NCBI GenBank assembly: GCA_947069175.1
Contig: CAMTDV010000003.1
Location: 82,003,978-82,067,977, forward strand
Direction of reading: 5' to 3'
DNA from: Scalesia atractyloides
Taxonomy: Eukaryota > Streptophyta > Magnoliopsida > Asterales > Asteraceae
DNA length: 64,000 bases
In this document: in pieces, positions 34,287 to 45,230 of the stretch
How positions within the stretch are numbered: position 1 is the stretch's first letter
How the letters are laid out: each line of letters begins with the position of its first letter
Position numbers and translations under genes: made by a program
Notes under the pieces: model-generated
Databases searched by the model: none
What the model was told of the DNA's origin: nothing
What the model saw: the letters and a program-made list of their open reading frames with translations, nothing else

Positions 34287-34373
34287 GTTTGTCAAAGGAA
34301 AGCAGAAGAGGATGCAAGAGCTACCAAAAGGCTAAAAGACTTGATGGAATCACGCAAGGTTGCAGCACGATAG
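34287..34373 (+). pseudogene. Kinesin-4-like exon fragment
   Basis: Starts after an acceptor-like CTGTAG, is open for 28 codons and stops at TAG 34371-34373. The sequence ATKRLKDLMESRK, preceded by QRKAEEDAR, strongly recalls the coiled-coil ATKRLKELLEARK segment of plant KIN-4 (FRA1-type) kinesins. No motor domain is nearby, so it is a fragment, consistent with capture by a Helitron. The match is from memory. Confidence 0.5.
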
Positions 34374-34532
34374 ATGGAATGTTTGAAATCAATACGTTAT
34401 TTGCGTATGTTATACTTTGTTTGCTAATTGACCACTAATAAGTTATATTTGGAATTTAAGGGTAAAGTCTGAATTTTCTTTATTCGATATTAAATAGTAT
34501 TACAAAATTTTGAATTTGAAAAATATTAAAAA

Positions 34533-34886
34533 TTACACGCTACAATCAACACTTCCTATGATATCTATGACTCTCACCTTCTTCCAAGCAATTTCATTTT
34601 TTCTTTTAATTTGAAGATCAGCTAGCATATTACAAGTCTTCTGATTCTTTTTCAGCAGCTTTGTGATAAACTCCTTTGCTTTATCTTTGAACTCTGAAGG
34701 AGGAGAATGGACAACTTCATCCAGCAATGCAATGCTACTCCAGGTTTGCTTATAATAATTGTCACTCACCATAGCAACTTTTTGGTTGAGTTCTTCATTT
34801 GTCCTCTCATCTTGGAGTGACCATCTTGAAAATTTCATTTTAACAGCGTTAGTATCTGCCCAGTGGTAGAAGGATCTGTTTGCCAT
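34533..34886 (-). CDS. Small ORF of unknown function (117 aa)
   Basis: Begins MANRSFYHWADTN. It is mostly charged and helical-looking (NEELNQKVAMV, FKDKAKEFITKLLKKNQKT, LQIKRKNEIAWKKV), with no signal peptide or membrane segment. A TATA-like CTATAAAAG lies about 110 bp upstream on the minus strand (about 34997-34989). It is divergent from the ORF at 35400-35723 across a 513-bp gap. I do not recognise a family. Composition is less AT-rich and less simple than the surroundings, but coding status is unproven. It could be a gene, a gene fragment or a chance ORF. Confidence 0.42.
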   Translation of the reverse strand: MANRSFYHWADTNAVKMKFSRWSLQDERTNEELNQKVAMVSDNYYKQTWSSIALLDEVVHSPPSEFKDKAKEFITKLLKKNQKTCNMLADLQIKRKNEIAWKKVRVIDIIGSVDCSV

Positions 34887-35399
34887 TTAGAAATAGTGTG
34901 AGTGTTTTTGGATGGTTTGTTTTTGGATGCACAAATTTCAAAAATGAATTGTTGATGTTTTCAACTAAGCTAATCATGAGTCTTTTATAGTGTTTAAAAT
35001 GTTTGATATGTTAAATGAAGAGATTACTCCTAATAATGATAACCTATTTTTGAAGGTTTAAAGTTTGTCCTTTGGATTTCTAGATATTTAATTTTACTTG
35101 TTTTCCCATGAAAACTCATTTTTGAAAGGTTTCGCGTTAAATGGACAGGGTTTTTGAATATAAATATACATGTTTATATTAAATGTACACGTTTTCCCTC
35201 TTAAATAATTAATGTACATGGTTTTTACATATAAATTTTTCTTTAATGCTTGTATCTAAATCTGACCTTTGGGCTGGTAGATATTTCACTATATAATACC
35301 ATTGCCAATTCAAATGTTTTTTCATCATACACTGATTCATTCAGTGAAATAGAAGAGCAATTGTTATTGTTTTGCCTCAGTTCTTAGATATACATTAAA
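34887..35399. promoter_or_regulatory. Intergenic region between two divergent small ORFs
   Basis: AT-rich. It contains CTATAAAAG (minus strand, about 34989-34997) and CTATATAATACC (plus strand, about 35289), each about 100 bp upstream of the respective ATG, as in a bidirectional promoter. The functional reading is inference. Confidence 0.4.
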
Positions 35400-35723
35400 A
35401 TGGCATCATATACTTCTGCACAATCTGACGAATTAAAGCAAGGCTTTATTAAACAAATCGAAGACCAAGTTTATGCTGATAGGTCTACTCTTCAAGAGCT
35501 GAAGAGGTGTTTTAACGGACTACAACTTGGTCTGCTGACCAGAGACCAGGTTTCGAGAGACCTGAGGGCGATGCCGACGACTTCCGTTCGTGACCTGTGT
35601 GTTGCGAGTAATATAGAGTGCAAAGCTAGAGATCTAGAGTTCATGACACAGATAAAGGACATACATCGAGAGGTTGAATGCTCAATTGAGTTTAAGTTAA
35701 AGTTTCTTGAATCTTGTTATTAG
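35400..35723 (+). CDS. Small ORF of unknown function (107 aa)
   Basis: Begins MASYTSAQSDELKQGF and ends FKLKFLESCY, with TAG at 35721-35723. It is predicted helical and charged (QIEDQVYADRSTLQELKRCF, RDLEFMTQIKDIHREVECSI), with four Cys and no obvious domain, signal or membrane segment. The TATA-like box is about 110 bp upstream. It lies divergently beside the ORF at 34533-34886, and a near-perfect hairpin follows 200 bp downstream. Family unknown; a captured exon or a recently formed gene are both possible. Confidence 0.45.
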   Translation: MASYTSAQSDELKQGFIKQIEDQVYADRSTLQELKRCFNGLQLGLLTRDQVSRDLRAMPTTSVRDLCVASNIECKARDLEFMTQIKDIHREVECSIEFKLKFLESCY

Positions 35724-35922
35724 TGTTTAAATGTCTGAGTAGTTTTCTTTTCCATATGTAATTGTTAGTATTTAATACTTATTTTTATGATTTTAAAGAT
35801 CTATTATTTCAAAACCACAGTAGTTGTATAGCAAAACCACATACTCATAAACCACTGATGTTATACTCAGCAGTGGTTGGCTACCACCAACAGTTTCTGC
35901 CTAACATCTAATGTTATTACTA

Positions 35923-36071
35923 CATCAGAGGTTAGCAACATCATAAGTGTTTGTCTAACATCTGATGTTATTATTGATGAGCCAGCATCTGAAAGAATCC
36001 TCGCCTAACCTCTTAAAGAGTAATAACATCAGATGTTAGACAAACACTGATGATGTTGCTAACCTCTGATG
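35923..36071. repeat. Near-perfect 51-bp inverted repeat (hairpin)
   Basis: The arms 35923-35973 and 36021-36071 match at 50 of 51 positions, with a 47-nt spacer. Arms begin CATCAGAGGTTAGCAACATC. A related ACATCTAATGTTATTA lies just left (about 35904). Confidence 0.9.
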
Positions 36072-36776
36072 GAGTAAGTTTGGCGTTTTGTACTTTAATG
36101 GCATTTTATAGATAAAGATGGCAAAATTAAACTTTTGTAGGTACCCTTTTGTTCTATTCTCTTGCACCTTGTTTTATACAATTAAGTAATTATTTGGAGT
36201 TAATAATAATATGTGATTAAATGAATTTTATTATAGTTTTGGTGTTTGGTGTTTGTGGCATTTGGCATTTTAAAAGTAATTAGAGAAACAATGTATTTTA
36301 TTAGCTGAAAATTACATAACAAACCACAGAAAATGACAGAAAAAAGATATAGAAAAGAAAAAAAAAATGCTAATCTAATTTCTCATCCAAATCTTTACTG
36401 TCATCAGTCTCTTATTCTTGAATCTTTTGTCCCCTGAACCTTTGAATTCCTTAGATAGGTGTCGGTTTCCCTACACAATTGAAACGCCCTGCTCTAGGCG
36501 AAGCTGATCATTCAACAAAATATGCCTTTTTTACTTTTTGGTGTGATGTTTTGTTGTTGACTGTTGAAGTGGTTTTATGGATGTTGGAGACATAGATCGA
36601 TGCCGTTTTTGTGGATGCTATTATTGGGGTGTGATTGTGAGTGGGTTTTTCTCTTGGATGATATTTGGCCATCATCTTCATGCTCATCCCACTCTTAATC
36701 ATTTAACAATGGAGTCCAAAATAGCATTACACTGGCATAGGTCTCTCCTTCTCATCCAAACCTTCTGGAGGGGTAT
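36072..36776. other. Intergenic DNA, no gene seen
   Basis: AT-rich sequence. Short overlapping ORFs on both strands around 36508-36700 have no recognisable content. Confidence 0.55.
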
Positions 36777-37888
36777 TGTCCCAAAAACCCTGCGCCTGCG
36801 CAAGGAACCATACCCTCAACAACATACTACTAGGATAACCTTGCGCGCAATGTGCAACGGTGCGCCTTCCTTGGAACCAATAGGTCATACAATAAACCTT
36901 GCACACTCAGCGCAACGGTAAATTAGACCAACACATGTAGGTCACACAATGAACATTGCGAACTCAGCGCAACGACAAGTTAGACCAAACAATATAAGTC
37001 ACACAACAAACCTTGTGTACTTGGCACAATGGCAAAGTTTGACTTAGACGCGCAGGCTACTTGACCCTGCGCGGAACAAGCAGCCCTCTAGACGCGAATC
37101 CTAAAATCTTGCAAGGCCAAGATAAACATGAGAGCACCTCATAGTCTTGTGGGCAAAAGGATTTATCCCTGCCATTCTTCACTGGCCAGAAAGCACTGAC
37201 AGCCTCACAGAAGGGATAAGCGTAAAGAGGTGTTGACTATATACAAGGCTACGGAGTGGCGGAGCTGTGACCAATGGTTGCTCGGCAGGTTGCGTCTGAC
37301 AGCATCGCATGAAAAGTAGTCCAGATGCCAGACTGTGCACCAACCATACTGACGCCAGTGACGGTCACACATTCTCCACTTTCGGCTGATAGCAGGTCTG
37401 ACGCCAGAGACAGTTGCCTTTACGCGTGGCACCATTCAACATCCGACAAAGCACACCTCTTGACAGAGAACATTAATTCTCCAGCAGGGAACAATTAATG
37501 TTCGGCACAAAGGGACAAAACGGATATATCTGGTTGTCTGGGCCAGGCCCAAGGCCCATCAGCCCATCTCCTAAGCCCACTTACTTTCGGCTATAAAATA
37601 AGTATCAGACCACAAGTTAATGCATTCAAAAATATACGAACTCATTTATCGCATGTTACTTTGAGCTCACTTGCTAATCACCAAATACTTATTCACACGC
37701 TGAAGTGTGGTCACGCAGAAAACTCACCCTTTTCCCCTTGACGAGGCTAACGGTGCTGCTAGTTTTGCAGATCAATCTGAGTGAGATCACCCTGAGGAAC
37801 AAGCGAGGAGGCAAACTTTTATGCAGAAATCCCTCAGTTGTAACTAATATATCCCCAGATATCCCTAAGTTCAACTGGTGTTTCTTCA
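36777..37888 (+). repeat. 5' LTR of Tat element E (about 1112 bp)
   Basis: The proposed start is TGTCCCAAAAACCC and the end TTTCTTCA just before a PBS-like TTGGCGTCATCC. A TATAAAATA box lies at 37592. Three ~58-bp repeats sit in U3. The start is less certain than the end because the partner LTR is not in the window. Confidence 0.65.
36875..37040. repeat. Three ~58-bp tandem repeats in U3 of LTR E
   Basis: Units contain GGTCACACAAT, ACTCAGCGCAACG and TTAGACCAA landmarks at about 36884, 36942 and 36998, upstream of the TATA box. Confidence 0.75.
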
Positions 37889-37900
37889 TTGGCGTCATCC
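37889..37900 (+). promoter_or_regulatory. Primer binding site of element E (diverged)
   Basis: TTGGCGTCATCC resembles the TTGGCGCCGTCTGTGGG-type site common in Tat elements, with several changes. Confidence 0.5.
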
Positions 37901-38924
37901 GCTATTTACTCTCTCTCACATCCGTTTCTTCGATTCATTTTTTCGTAAACCTCACGTCCAAATGGCTGATTTTCCATCCAACACTCCACGAAGTTCTCGA
38001 GTTGAAGGCAAGAACCTAGTTCATGCTTCTCGGCTTGAAGGACTAGTGGAAGAAGCTTCTTCCGGGAATGCCAGAGCTCATGACGACTCTGGCCGTGTAA
38101 ACGTCCTGGTTACCCCCGGAGCACAAATGGACACTCCTTTCATACCAATCACCTCGGACTTACCCCCCGGGTGAGACCCCGATGTCTTGGTACATCAAGT
38201 CTCAGACGGCTCTAAACGCCATTTACACGCAACTTTGCGCACAAACAAACACTTCTACTGCCCAAGTGCAGCCCACTGCTCAGGTGCATGCTTAGTCTGC
38301 ACCAAGAATACTCAGCTACGACTCGCCAGCTGGGGCGAGCGTACCATCTGAACTCCGCACCCAAGAGAAGGAGTACACTTAATCGTCGCCTAAACCTGAA
38401 TCTCAAACTCATAGGCGAGCATCCGTCCACTCGCGGTTGGGCCTGCGTCCCCTTGGGAAGCAGTACACCCAACGAGAGGAGGACAAGACTTATGGCGAGG
38501 GTGATAGCGCCGGTGTGTTTCACCGGCTGCCAAAAGATCATGCTGCTTACAAATCTGCGCCAGGGGATGGTTACAACCCGGAGGCGGAGTACAACTATGA
38601 TTTGATCTACAGGTCGGCTGAAGCAGCCGAACACTCAAAATTCATCACGGGGATCGCGCTCACACCGCTGGAACGTGCAAAACTTCCGTCCAACGTTGAG
38701 AAGTTCAATGGGTTGACAAACCAAGATGACCACCTACGCCTCTTCATCGGGGCAGGACTGATCGGAGGCTGGATGCTACCTATATGGTGTCACTTATTTG
38801 TCCAAACTCTCACAAGAGCTATACGCCTATGGTTTGACAACTTGCCCACAGGCAAGCTCGCGTCATGGAATGATTTGAAAGATAAGTTCCTGATGCACTT
38901 CAGCCAACAGCGGTGTTACATCAG

Positions 38925-41299
38925 TGTAACGCCTCGCGTTTTGTACTTTCCTTAATTAGAAAGTATAATCATATTTCTATTTATGAAAACTTGTATTCGT
39001 ATCGCATTCGTATTTCTTTTCCCAATTTTGTAATCCAAGACTTGAATCGTAATGAAACTTACACTTGATACATACTTGTCTTTCATGCATTCAATCGTTT
39101 AATACGTGTTTACATGCTTGTTATACGTGCAAATACTCATACATGCATGATACCTAAAATTTACCTACACATACATTATACACTTAAAAAAATATGCTAA
39201 ATTATGAGTTCTAGCATAAAATAATGGAATTATCAAACTATAGGGGTCAAACTACAAATTTGGAAAAATTATGTCGGGAAGCATGACCATGCTCACGATC
39301 CGCACGACCATGCTCATGACTCGCACGAAGTGCTCATGACCACTCAGTGAAGATTCATGACCCGCACGACCATGCTCATGACTCGCACGATAGTGCTCAT
39401 GACCACTCAGTGAAGATTCATGACCCGCATGGCCATGCTCATGACTCGCACGATAGTGCTCATGACCACTCAATGAAGATTCATGACCCGCACGACCATG
39501 CTTGTCTCGCACGGTCATGCTCATGGCTCGCACGACCATGCTTATGATTGGCACGACCATGCCAAATGACCAAGTCTGGCAGAATCTTTCAAAATGCGCG
39601 AATTTTGACTCCATTTCCCTTCTTCCAACCCCCAACCACCACCAACTTCATTAATTACCTAAACCCTAATTCCCCATTATAAATAGAAGCCTTAACCTCC
39701 TCTCAAATCACACCTCAATCTTCTCATTATTTTCTCTAAATCTCTAAGAGCTCTCTTCTTCTAGAGATTCAAGGTTTCAAAAGTGAGATCTAACTCACCT
39801 TTTCCCTCCTTTGAATCTGTTCTTCTTCTTCACACTTGAAACACCTTTGGGGATACTTTCATAAGTTTTCCATGGAAAACCAACTAGGAATATCACCATA
39901 TTTAAGGTCCCAAGTGTAAGAACCTTCTTGTTTCATAGGGTTTTAACCCACAAGTATTGTATCCTTCCAAGTTTATGCTTGAGTTGGTAGTGTGTGATCA
40001 CTTGGAAGCCTTGGCTATCCTACCATCGATCCACCACCTCACTTGATGATTTTATTTATTTTTCGTCTTTACTTTATTGTTTTAACTTACTCATGACCAT
40101 CCTTGTCATCCTTGTGACGACTTGTGCATTGGTGAACTATACGAAAGAGGTTTTAAAAGGAAGGTTATCCTCCTACCTCCATGCATGACTTCTATGAACT
40201 TCCATGATATTTATGATTTACTATTTACGTGCGCTATATAATATATGTATATATCCACTAACCGAACTCTTGATGGTAATCAAATGATTGTCCGTCCTGG
40301 TACTAGGTTACATCACCTACGTACTTAATCTCTCGTTACGATTCTAATGGGTAACCTAACCCATGAAAACACATCAACCCGAATGGGTCTTATTGTGTCA
40401 AAAACGAGTATTAAATCTAGATGAATATTTTCTCGTATAACATACTTTAGTATATTTAAATTCCTAAATCCTCTGTTATCCTCCGAATATTTACCAACCT
40501 ATGTTTTCCTCATGTAGGATAACTTGGTGGTCCTCCAACTCCCAAGCCCTTCACGGAAGTAACAAGGGAAGCTTTGCAAAACCGTCAGTACACTCGACCC
40601 ACTTTTCGTTTACAACACTTTGGGTGTAACATGTTTACTTATACCAAAACCACAACACTTAAACTTTATGAAATGCATAAACAATCCTATACACATGAAT
40701 ACTTGATACGCTTACGTGATGCTTATATCTTGGACATTCTTTATGTGATACTTTAGTCATTAACTTGTTTTAAGCCTTCGTTTGACATGTATAAGCGCTT
40801 TAGGAAGTAACGCATCCCCCTCCATCGTGTAATCTTGAGGCCATGTTAAAACATCATGATTGCGTTAAGGGTTTGACTAGTAGTATTGCATGCCTTGTAT
40901 ATGCTCTTGTAGAATCATAGTTGCCATGAGGATTTGTTTAAACTTTATTCGTATACGCATACTATGCTTAAACTTGTGTACTCGCCTTTGCTTTTGCATT
41001 GAATTGTTATTTTAAAACATGTTACAGGTTAATGAAGAGGATGCTATGAAATCAAATAGCAAGGACTTAGATATACACATTTAGATGTTTAGGTTAATGT
41101 TGTTGTATCAATTTTGTTGTATTGTGTTATTTAAACTTGCTAAGTCTAATTGTTGTATTTGTTTCAATGTTGTATTTTGACAATTATTCCTGAATGAAAT
41201 ACGACTTTAAATTAAATATTGTCATTATTAGTGTTGTGAGCAATGAGCAATCCCGTTATTGTCTCACTCCGATGTTTCCGCCATCGGTTGGGTTTGACA
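38925..41299 (+). mobile_element. Solo LTR I (2375 bp) inserted in gag of element E
   Basis: The termini TGTAACGCC...GGGTTTGACA are flanked by ATCAG (38920-38924) and GTCAG (41300-41304), a 5-bp duplication with one mismatch. Removing it restores the gag frame. TATAAATA at 39678 gives plus orientation. The 3' part parallels Tekay LTR ends, so it is probably a chromovirus LTR. It includes the 63-bp minisatellite at 39270-39560. Confidence 0.88.
39270..39560. repeat. 63-bp minisatellite in LTR I
   Basis: Units begin GATTCATGACCCGCACGACC at 39352, 39415 and 39478, with partial copies on both sides. The unit is built of smaller ATGACTCGCACGA-type pieces. Because 63 is divisible by three, the array reads as an open His/Asp-rich 21-residue repeat, which is not evidence for a gene. 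Confidence 0.9.
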
Positions 41300-42117
41300 G
41301 TCAGAGACTCTTCTGACGTGATGAACATCTGGCGGCGTGACGAAGAGAGTCTGGAAAACTTCATCACCCGCTATAATAAAGAGGTGCTGGAGATAGGGGA
41401 CGTGCACGAAGACCTGATTCATGCACAGGTCAAGTACGCTGTACGCTGCGACGAGAATATCAAAGTCTTGTTGAGAACTACAGGCCTCCCAAAAGCTGGG
41501 AGAAGCTTATGGCAGCTGCAAAGGTCTATGCGTAGATGTAGCACAATCTGAATAACAGTAGACCTCCCCTACCTCACCATCGTCCCCAAGACATGAGCAA
41601 AAGTTTTGGGAAGAAGAATAAGAGTTAGAGGGAGCACAACCAAAACCCTCCCTACTCACCAATCGACGCACGTGCATCCATTAATAAACTCGCTACCCAG
41701 CGAGCAATAAAGCAAGATAATCGCGATCGTCTGTGAATCCCACTGACGAAAACACCGACGGAGGTCCTGAGCACTGAAGACCATCAGTTCAAGCAGCCAC
41801 CGCCGATGCGCAATAAGAAAGGTCAAGACCCCAACCTTTTCTGCGATTATCACAAGGATACGGGGCATACACTGATAACTGCATCTCCTTGCGCATGATG
41901 ATCGAGAAAGCGCTCAAAAGTGGAAAGCTCACCCACTTACTGCAAAATGTGCGTAAGGAGGTGCGCCAAATCACTCGAGGCGGTGAGGGCCCGAGTAATA
42001 AAAAATAAAGTTTGTTCATATGATCCAGGGTGGCCCGTTGCGCAAGTGCAACCACCAAAACACGCCTCACTGGCGCGAGCAGCAGTTCATCTTCTCCGTA
42101 GCTCCGGGGGTCCATAA

Positions 42118-42578
42118 GAAGACCGATCGGTCGTGATTACTGGCATCTTCGGCCATTATCGCACCGATTATATGTTCATAGACCCTAGGAGCTCTATGGA
42201 CATCATCTATGAACAATGCTTCCAGTAGCTTGACCCAGAGGACTAAGCGCGCCTAGAGCCGGTGGATTTCCCACTCACTGGTTTCTGTAATGAGGCCATC
42301 TTCCCTCTGGGCCAAATTTCTTTTCGGGTGACTCTTTCCGACGGGCTACACTCTCGTACGGTCTCGATCAATTTCATGGTTATGCCCACAACTTCGCGCC
42401 ATGACGTATTACTAGGCCGGCGTGCTCAACAAGAGTTCAGCATGATCACTTCCACTCTTCACGCCGCCTGCGGTTTTCCCACAGAAACCGGGGTGGCCAT
42501 TATATATGCCAGGAAGGAATTCATGTCTGTTGAAGAGGATACCGACGAAGCAACCAAAGTTATTATCCAACGGTGAAC
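42118..42578 (+). pseudogene. Tat element E protease
   Basis: Aspartic protease of the polyprotein. The region reads TGIFGHYRTDYMFIDPRSSM, then SFRVTLSDGLHSRTVSINFM, then TSRHDVLLGR. The active-site triad normally Asp-Thr/Ser-Gly before SS has become DPR, so Gly is lost. Two stops interrupt the middle (about 42229 and 42245). It is located between gag and RT as expected. Confidence 0.75.
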
Positions 42579-42589
42579 CAGAAAAGTGG

Positions 42590-43998
42590 GTACTAAACAA
42601 CAAGTACTCAGAGCAAACAGTGCTGTTAGGACCCGCCATGATTCCCGCAATCAAAGCGCAGTAAAAACAACTGTTATTCCACAACATAGATATCTTGGCC
42701 TGGTCACCGGCGGATATGACTGTAGTACCAAAGGAAATCGCTGAGCATGCGTTGCACACATTCCCTTCAGTTCAGGCCATCGCTCAGAAGAAGCGCAGCT
42801 TCGGTCTTGAGAAGACCAGCGCAGTGAATGTATAAGTTTTAGAGCTTATCCAAGCAGGAATCATTCGAGAGGTACGCTATCAGACATGGGTAGCCAACCC
42901 AGTCATGGTCCAAAAGTCCAATGGCAGTTTGGCGCATGTGTGTCGATTTCAAGGACCTCAACAAGGCATGTACCAAGGACTGCTACGCCTTACCTGATAT
43001 CGACAAAAAGGTGGACTCCCTCGCTTAATTTAGGTGGAAATGTTTCCTTGATTGTTACAAAGGCTACCACCAAATCCAAATGAAGAAGGAGGACGAAGAC
43101 AAGACCGCTTTCCGAACTGACAAGGGCATTTTTTGTTACACAAAGATGCCTTTCGGATTGTGCAATGCAGGAGCCACTTACAAACGATTAATGGACCTTG
43201 TCTTTAGGGACGACATTGGCGAAACCGTAGAGGTGTACATTGATGCCCTCGTCATCATGAGCTCGAATGAGGAGAAGATACTGGAAACTGTTCGAAGGAC
43301 GTTTGCATCCTTGCGCAAGGCAAACCTGAAGCTGAACCCCAACAAGTGCTTGTTTGGAATGGAAGAAGGCAAATTTCTAGGATTTATCATTACGCGTGAT
43401 GGTTTCAAAGTTAATCCTGATAAAGTAGAGGCGATTTAGCGTATGCCTTCCCCCTCAACAATCAAATAAATGCAACAGTTGGCGGGGCGATTGGCTGCGT
43501 TGAACAGGTTCCTGGCCAACCACGCGATGAAGTCCTTCCCATTCATCAGCACTTTGCGGAACTGTGTAAAGCAAAACAAGTTTCAGTGGACTCCGGATAC
43601 GGAGAAAGCCTTCACTCAAATGAAGGAGTGCTTAATTCAACTACCAACGCTCATGGCACCACAAAAGAACGGGCCACTGATAGTGTACCTTTTCGCATCA
43701 GATATTGCTCTGGGAGCAGTCCTGCTAGTAGAGCGCGCAGGAGTTCAAACTCCGATCTACTATGTCAGCAAGACGCTGACTGACCCAGAGACACGATACG
43801 CTATGATGGAAAAGCTTGCTCTTGTCCACGCATCCTGTCGGTTGCTTCGGTATTTTTCCGGCCATGTGATAACAGTTCTCTCGAACTATCACTTAGGCCA
43901 AATTTTGTCGAAACCGGACATATCTGGTCGGCTAGCAAAATGGGCGACCGAGCTTGGTGGACACAACATCGTGTACAAACCACGCCTAGCAATAAAGG
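42590..43998 (+). pseudogene. Tat element E reverse transcriptase and first RNase H
   Basis: Reverse transcribes the element RNA. Conserved blocks are AGIIREVRYQTWVANPVMVQ, MPFGLCNAGATYKRLMDLVF, VEVYIDALVIMS and LKLNPNKCLFGMEEGKFLGF. The second catalytic Asp of YxDD is Ala here (YIDA), so the enzyme would be inactive even if expressed. RNase H follows (DPETRYAMMEKLALVHASCR, KPDISGRLAKWATELGGHNI). Stops occur at about 43026, 43437 and 43467. The domain ends at AIKG, where LTR G is inserted. Confidence 0.88.
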
Positions 43999-45230
43999 GC
44001 CACGGTCACATCCCGGATTTCCAACCCGAAATCCAAACACCGGTGGGCCCGGGTGGGGAGTATCGTGACGTAAGTTGATAACATCATTGTCAATTAAACA
44101 TAGCACAACGGAAGTCTTCGAGTAAAATTACTATTACAAACCGAATGTTCAAAGATAAAATAAAATAATATACAGGCTCGTAATAGAAGATCCACAGGCG
44201 GATCGTAAAATGCACAAGAAATAATATAAAACAGACTTTAGGCAGGTCTAAGGATTTGCAAGATCCTCTTATTCACTACCGAGCAGCTTCTGGCCTATTT
44301 CGTATTGTACCTACAGTTTAGCCTTTGGACGATACGTCAACTTACGCTGGTAAATACACCCAACTGACTCATTTTGAAAACTTTAAAATGATTTTTAAGT
44401 GCAAACGGCACAAAATCTTTTATTAACTTGGGAAAGTTGACCTTGCAACCTTGTATCAGATTCACATGTTTGTCAATACATTCAGGGCTCGGGACAGAAA
44501 CCGAGACATGATTAAATACACACCACTCAGAACTCACGAAGGAGTCATCCCCAATGTCTTCGGAACATTGAATATGGGCATCAAAAGGTGCATGCCTACA
44601 CCCCGTGCTAAGGTCGTGGCCAATAACTAATGTATTGAGCCGAGGATATCCAGGACAAAGTAATTTAACCCCTGATGTTTAAGTTATCAAACGAAACTGA
44701 TTAAAACAAAATATGGGGTTTACTAGCCACAAACGGGCATTCGATTGACCCCATTTTGAACCAAGCGGTAATAATTTACCGTAACCCAAGCCCTATAGGG
44801 AAAATAAGTCGAGAGGATTTACCTGAGCCAGTCTTCTTCTTTTTTTTTAAATAACTCAGCCATATACAAAAGTACCAAGTGCAGATAGCATTTACCAGGA
44901 AGGCTCTAGTCTGGATTATGGCATAAGCTAGCCAATTAAATACTAACGGTCTTATAAACCGAATAGTGTACATGATCATTACGTATAACGCTTGATTAAA
45001 CGATGATCGGATAGAATGTAGTTTAATCCCGACAAGTACCTTGACTTGTATAATATGGGTAAACTATAAACATTCTGGATTTTGAGACTTAAATGAAAAG
45101 GTTAAACCCGTTTCGGTTAATTTCCGTAAAATAGTTACATATACGTAACCGTGCACATATAGCGATATCGGGTAACCGGATAAGTCATGGACAAGTTCTA
45201 TATGCCATTATATTTAAATAAGTTAATATA

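Larger units (their letters stand above)
32017..34426 (+). mobile_element. Possible Helitron carrying exon fragments
   Basis: The 5' end TCTATACTATATTAATAAGC preceded by A is a classical plant Helitron start. A possible 3' end is the short hairpin ATACG/CGTAT at 34402-34418 followed by CTAA with T outside, at about 34426; the stem is weak. The interior has exon-like pieces with splice consensus, a hairpin, a SIRE-like LTR fragment and repeats. No Rep/helicase ORF is present, so it would be nonautonomous. The 5' end is more secure than the 3' end. Confidence 0.42.
37962..42117 (+). pseudogene. Tat element E gag, split by a solo LTR
   Basis: Starts MADFPSNTPRSSRVEG at 37962. After stops near 38172 and beyond, the capsid core continues (ALTPLERAKLPSNVEKFNGL, LWFDNLPTGKLASWNDLKDK, HFSQQR). 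It is interrupted at 38925. It resumes at 41305 with RDSSDVMNIWRRDEESLENF, exactly the expected next part of a Tat gag, once the LTR is ignored. A degenerate zinc knuckle (FCDYHKDTGHT) lies around 41830-41870. Frameshifts around 41545 and 41880 break the reading further. Confidence 0.85.

Noticed and set aside
36508..36921. Overlapping ORFs of 64 and 114 aa
   Set aside because: Opposite strands, no domain, the longer one running into the LTR E repeat block.
37205..37435. Small ORF on the minus strand
   Set aside because: Lies in the U3/R part of LTR E, antisense, with no recognisable content.
38212..38634. Minus-strand ORF of 140 aa
   Set aside because: Shadow of the Tat gag on the other strand.
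39301..39500. CRISPR-like spaced repeats
   Set aside because: Spacers are part of the repeat unit, and the setting is a plant LTR.
39347..39547. His/Asp-rich repeat protein
   Set aside because: Open frame follows from a 63-bp minisatellite inside an LTR; no promoter-start-stop logic of a gene.
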